Source: a virus. Taken from it: a stretch of 64,000 bases of DNA. This document shows, one piece after another, positions 61,336-64,000 of this stretch. A program made the translations under genes and the position numbers. The notes under the pieces were generated by a model. That model searched no databases and had not been told where the DNA came from. It saw only the letters and a list, made by a program, of their open reading frames with translations. Where the stretch lies: the IMG/VR virus record IMGVR_UViG_3300034198_013760, positions 1 through 64,000 of that record. One strand, given 5' to 3'. Position 1 is the first letter of the stretch. The number at the start of each line of letters is the position of its first letter.

Positions 61336-63036
61336 TTAAGTAATTATAATTTTATTTCCATCCTCTTGTAAAATGTAATAAAGATTTTCCTGTAATAAGA
61401 AATTAGTATCTTCTGTTGGAGTTGGTGTTGGAGTTTCAGTAGGTGTTGGAGTTTCAGTTGGAGTGATACAATCTCCGTCATTTGTACAAATTGTGACTCC
61501 ACCTGTTATACTACTTGAACATCCAGGGAAAAGTCCTACAATATGTATTGAGTTTTGTAATGCGCATACTACAAGTGGAGGCTCTCCTTTTCCTGTATTA
61601 GGAATAGGTGCCGATTGAGGATTTCCTTGACAATCTAGCCACTCCGCTGACGAACATAGACTGGTTCCTGTTATAGTATAGCATAAACAAGCCAATGTTG
61701 GAGTTGGTGTTTGGGTCGGTGTTGAGGTTGGAGTTTCTGTAGGTGTTGGAGTCGGACCTGTCGCGGTTGGTTCAGGTGTTGGAGTTGATGTTGGGGCAAC
61801 TGTTGGAGTTGGTGTATCAGGACAAACTCCCCCGATACAAGGACCTTTTGAAAGAGCCGTACCGTCTCCTGAAGCAAGAACAGGTGTGTCAATCGCACAT
61901 GCGTACTGTGTAGTACCAATAACAACACTTATTGTTTGAGGTATTGAATTACAATCAGTATAAGTCCAAACAGTAGTTGATATTTTACCTCCTTCAAACG
62001 TCCAACATAAACAAGGAATTTCTGTAGGAGTCGGAGTCGGAGTTTCAGTAGGGGTAGGGGTAGGAACAATGTCAAGACAAACATCAGTAACTCCTCCACC
62101 TACATTTAATAATGGGAAGAATAGATGAATTGGATTTGTTACAGAATTTAACGAAGTATATACTAAAACTCCATTATAATAATAATTAACATTTGTTCCA
62201 TCATATTCTACTTTAAATACATCACTGATTGCCACAGTTGTAGCACCGATAATATGAACCTGATTACCATTTTCGTAAATTTCTAAGAAATTAGGCTGTA
62301 TATAAAACCCAAAAGATATACTTGTATAAGTGTTAGTAGGGTTATACGCAAATCCACCCATGAAATACGACCCTAAATTAAAAATACTAAACGTAACTGA
62401 AATTGGAGTTGTATATGTTTCTAATGAATATGCAGATGAAACCCACCCACCATTATTCGCAGTTGCGGAATACCCAACTATTGTGGAATCAATACCTGTA
62501 AAAGTAAATGGAACACACAATATTGGAACAGGTGTTGAAGTCGGAGTTGAGGTAGGAGTTGAAGTCGGAGTTGAGGTAGGAGTTTCTGTTTGAGTTGGAG
62601 TTGGTGTTTGGGTTGGAGAAGTTGTGGGAGTTGGAGAAGTTGTAGGAGTTGGTGTTTGTGTTGGAGTTGGAGCGCAAGGGAGAGTAGAGCTTGGAGTAGG
62701 AGTTGGAGGAATATAAGGTACTTTCGTAGGTATTGGAGGACAATAGAATGTAGGTGTAGGGGTAGGTATAGGAGTTTCAGTAGGAGTAGGAGTAGGTGTT
62801 GGTGAAGTTGTCGGAGTAGGAGTTTCAGTAGGCGTAGGTGGTGGTGTAACAATTAATTCACATGTAAAATTATAAACAGGAAAATATAAAGAATATGTGC
62901 CGGCATAATAATCAGCAATATAATCATATGGTAGCATAACACTTCCTATTGTTATAGTACCACCTGTTGTCGGATAATAAGTTATAATGGCAACTTGCCC
63001 ATCATAATTTCCACTACTTAATCTTATTATGTTCAT
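61336..63036 (-). CDS. Fibre-like adhesin with shared N-terminal module, PT-rich linkers, lectin-like domain and Cys modules, 566 aa
   Basis: Residues 1-65 are the shared module ([40 protein letters not shown]). A long (TP)n linker follows, then at about residues 170-325 a lectin-like jelly roll ([40 protein letters not shown]). Two cysteine-containing modules come next ([20 protein letters not shown] near residue 340 and a [20 protein letters not shown] module near 450), separated by further PT linkers, and the chain ends [20 protein letters not shown]. The architecture is of an extended surface adhesin. PT linkers are also present in the sheath. Likely host-recognition protein; ligand unknown. 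Confidence 0.7.
   Translation of the reverse strand: MNIIRLSSGNYDGQVAIITYYPTTGGTITIGSVMLPYDYIADYYAGTYSLYFPVYNFTCELIVTPPPTPTETPTPTTSPTPTPTPTETPIPTPTPTFYCPPIPTKVPYIPPTPTPSSTLPCAPTPTQTPTPTTSPTPTTSPTQTPTPTQTETPTSTPTSTPTSTPTSTPVPILCVPFTFTGIDSTIVGYSATANNGGWVSSAYSLETYTTPISVTFSIFNLGSYFMGGFAYNPTNTYTSISFGFYIQPNFLEIYENGNQVHIIGATTVAISDVFKVEYDGTNVNYYYNGVLVYTSLNSVTNPIHLFFPLLNVGGGVTDVCLDIVPTPTPTETPTPTPTEIPCLCWTFEGGKISTTVWTYTDCNSIPQTISVVIGTTQYACAIDTPVLASGDGTALSKGPCIGGVCPDTPTPTVAPTSTPTPEPTATGPTPTPTETPTSTPTQTPTPTLACLCYTITGTSLCSSAEWLDCQGNPQSAPIPNTGKGEPPLVVCALQNSIHIVGLFPGCSSSITGGVTICTNDGDCITPTETPTPTETPTPTPTEDTNFLLQENLYYILQEDGNKIIIT
61420..62860. repeat. PT-linker low-complexity blocks within the 566-aa gene
   Basis: Several blocks (about 61415-61470, 61690-61820, 62015-62070, 62525-62660, 62740-62850) are runs of gttggagt/gtaggag units coding Thr-Pro-rich linkers. 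They are interspersed with unique domains rather than contiguous. Slippage or recombination at these blocks could reshuffle domains. Confidence 0.7.
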
Positions 63037-63038
63037 CT

Positions 63039-64000
63039 TTAAAAATTATTTTCTACGGCTAAACAAACCTCACCATTTTCTCTAATAAGTCTAGACATAT
63101 TGTCAAACGAAATAAACGCATGACCCTGTAATCCCCAGCTTAACCCCCAACTATTTTTTATTCTAAATAATTTAGTTTTTAAATCCACTCCATTTATTAC
63201 GTATGCATGTCCACCAGCATATCTACCCGATACTGTTATAATACCCTTGCTATTTGGATAAAACATTCCGTAATACCAATTTGTACCTACAACAACGGGT
63301 CCTACATTTAAAACTGTGTTCGCCAATGTATTAACATCATATGCCCAATAATATGACGCGATTTTATTTATATTTTTTAAATATTTTGCACCCGCTCTTA
63401 CTGATGTTCCAGCATAATTTTCTCCAGGCCATTCATCAATTTTTTGAGCTTCTTTATATATTATTACAGGAGAAACAACTGGATGAATACCGTTATGAGT
63501 TATAGGTCCATCCTCAATCCAATGAGCCCAAGCATATCCAACACACATTGGTGTACTTCCTTGATTTCCGTTCCAAATATTATCTTGCCAATATCTTGAA
63601 GTAACTATTGGTGTGGATACGTTAAACTTATTTGTTATTAAATAATTTTTATCTCTCGTATCAACGGAAAACTGTCTACCTAAAAGGTTAGATAGTGAAG
63701 ATGGAGTTTCGGCAATTAATATTGTTAATATATAAAATTCGCCATATTCAAATAAACCTTGTCCGTTATTAAAGTCAAAGTCAGACGAGTTTAAAGTACA
63801 ATATTGATATGGGATAATTTGAGAACTATCAATTGGATTGTTTAATCTATAATATCCCGTACTACCAGTATTAGTGATACCACTTAAAGTAAACACTGAA
63901 GTTGAATCTGCAAATTGTAGTATTGTCGATAATTGATTTCCATCCAAATCAATATCACTGAAAGTAAATCCTGAAATTCCGTTAGGTGTAAATGAACTAC
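63039..64000 (-). CDS. Papain-like cysteine peptidase, 5' end outside the window
   Basis: The frame is open to the right edge (upstream residues read [20 protein letters not shown]), so the true start lies beyond 64000. Counting from the TTG at 63947, the C1A peptidase triad appears in order: Q129 and C135 in [18 protein letters not shown]247 in [12 protein letters not shown], and N265 in [10 protein letters not shown], the classical papain spacing. About 110 residues before the catalytic domain could be a pro-region or attachment domain. It lies at the head of the fibre-gene group, two bases from the adhesin gene. It might process fibres or attack surface proteins; no signal peptide can be judged without the 5' end. 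Confidence 0.85.
   Translation of the reverse strand, partial: SSFTPNGISGFTFSDIDLDGNQLSTILQFADSTSVFTLSGITNTGSTGYYRLNNPIDSSQIIPYQYCTLNSSDFDFNNGQGLFEYGEFYILTILIAETPSSLSNLLGRQFSVDTRDKNYLITNKFNVSTPIVTSRYWQDNIWNGNQGSTPMCVGYAWAHWIEDGPITHNGIHPVVSPVIIYKEAQKIDEWPGENYAGTSVRAGAKYLKNINKIASYYWAYDVNTLANTVLNVGPVVVGTNWYYGMFYPNSKGIITVSGRYAGGHAYVINGVDLKTKLFRIKNSWGLSWGLQGHAFISFDNMSRLIRENGEVCLAVENNF

Noticed and set aside
62330-62852. Open frames in other phases over the PT-rich adhesin gene (Trp/Ser/Arg-rich or Leu/His/Gln-rich)
   Set aside because: They are products of the low-complexity repeats read in the wrong frame or strand; the adhesin frame has domain content on both sides.
61420-62860. Direct repeats resembling a CRISPR array
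   Set aside because: The repeats are short, contiguous and in a Pro-Thr coding phase without unique spacers of equal length, so they are linker-coding DNA.

Overview
This window looks like an interior piece of a large, AT-rich genome of a T4-type contractile-tailed phage (myovirus). Recognisable counterparts of T4 proteins include gp6, gp13, gp15 (tentative), gp18, gp19, gp25, gp26, gp27-like hub, gp32, gp41, gp43, RNase H and UvsX. The host is probably a member of the Bacteroidota. This is inferred from three things: start codons are preceded by A-rich leaders without Shine-Dalgarno sequences; the promoter-like sequence before the ssb gene fits TTTG-N20-TAnnTTTA; and a small DUF5522-type cysteine protein is encoded, a family I associate with Bacteroidota. 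Genes are packed tightly, no gene-free stretch exceeds 300 bases, and I saw no tRNA, integrase, insertion sequence or CRISPR array.

Layout, in window order. 1-13873 (minus): baseplate/tail-appendage operon read as gp25, gp6, a 1661-aa giant, then four unknown structural proteins and a gpI/gp7-like wedge protein cut by the left edge. 13944-20876 (minus): nucleotide and replication block with SSB, UvsX, RNase H, an unknown, DnaB-like helicase, B12-dependent ribonucleotide reductase and the DUF5522 protein, closed by a palindromic terminator. 20941-42059 (minus): the rest of the tail, read as sheath, HAD phosphatase, tube, tail assembly chaperone with an apparent frameshifted extension, tape measure, a 1650-aa protein with an OmpA-like domain, a LysM/gp53-like protein and a 2247-aa hub-like protein. 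42189-50265: a lone ribbon-helix-helix regulator (plus), three neck-region genes (minus: gp15-like, a metallopeptidase/zinc-ribbon protein and an unknown), then a plus-strand run of SNF2 helicase, Mn-superoxide-dismutase/nuclease fusion, gp13-like neck protein and a small protein. 50209-52971 (minus): family B DNA polymerase. 53063-64000 (minus): a small virion-like protein, a five-gene sugar-transfer cluster, a ubiquitin-like small protein, three fibre-like proteins sharing one N-terminal module, a jelly-roll tip protein and a papain-like protease cut by the right edge.

The genes fit a lytic programme. Replication and dNTP-supply genes lie together under a host-type promoter. Heads of many other transcription units carry the oriented element TATTTAT, which is the reverse complement of the core of the T4 late box, and I propose it as a promoter element. 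The tail proteins are unusually large and carry envelope-oriented modules (OmpA-like, LysM-like, PKD, membrane-like helices, PT-rich linkers).

The most unusual items are the Mn-SOD/PD-(D/E)xK-like fusion protein, the probable +1/-2 programmed frameshift before the tape measure gene, the TATTTAT element with several apparently leaderless starts, and the shared N-terminal adapter of the fibre-like proteins.
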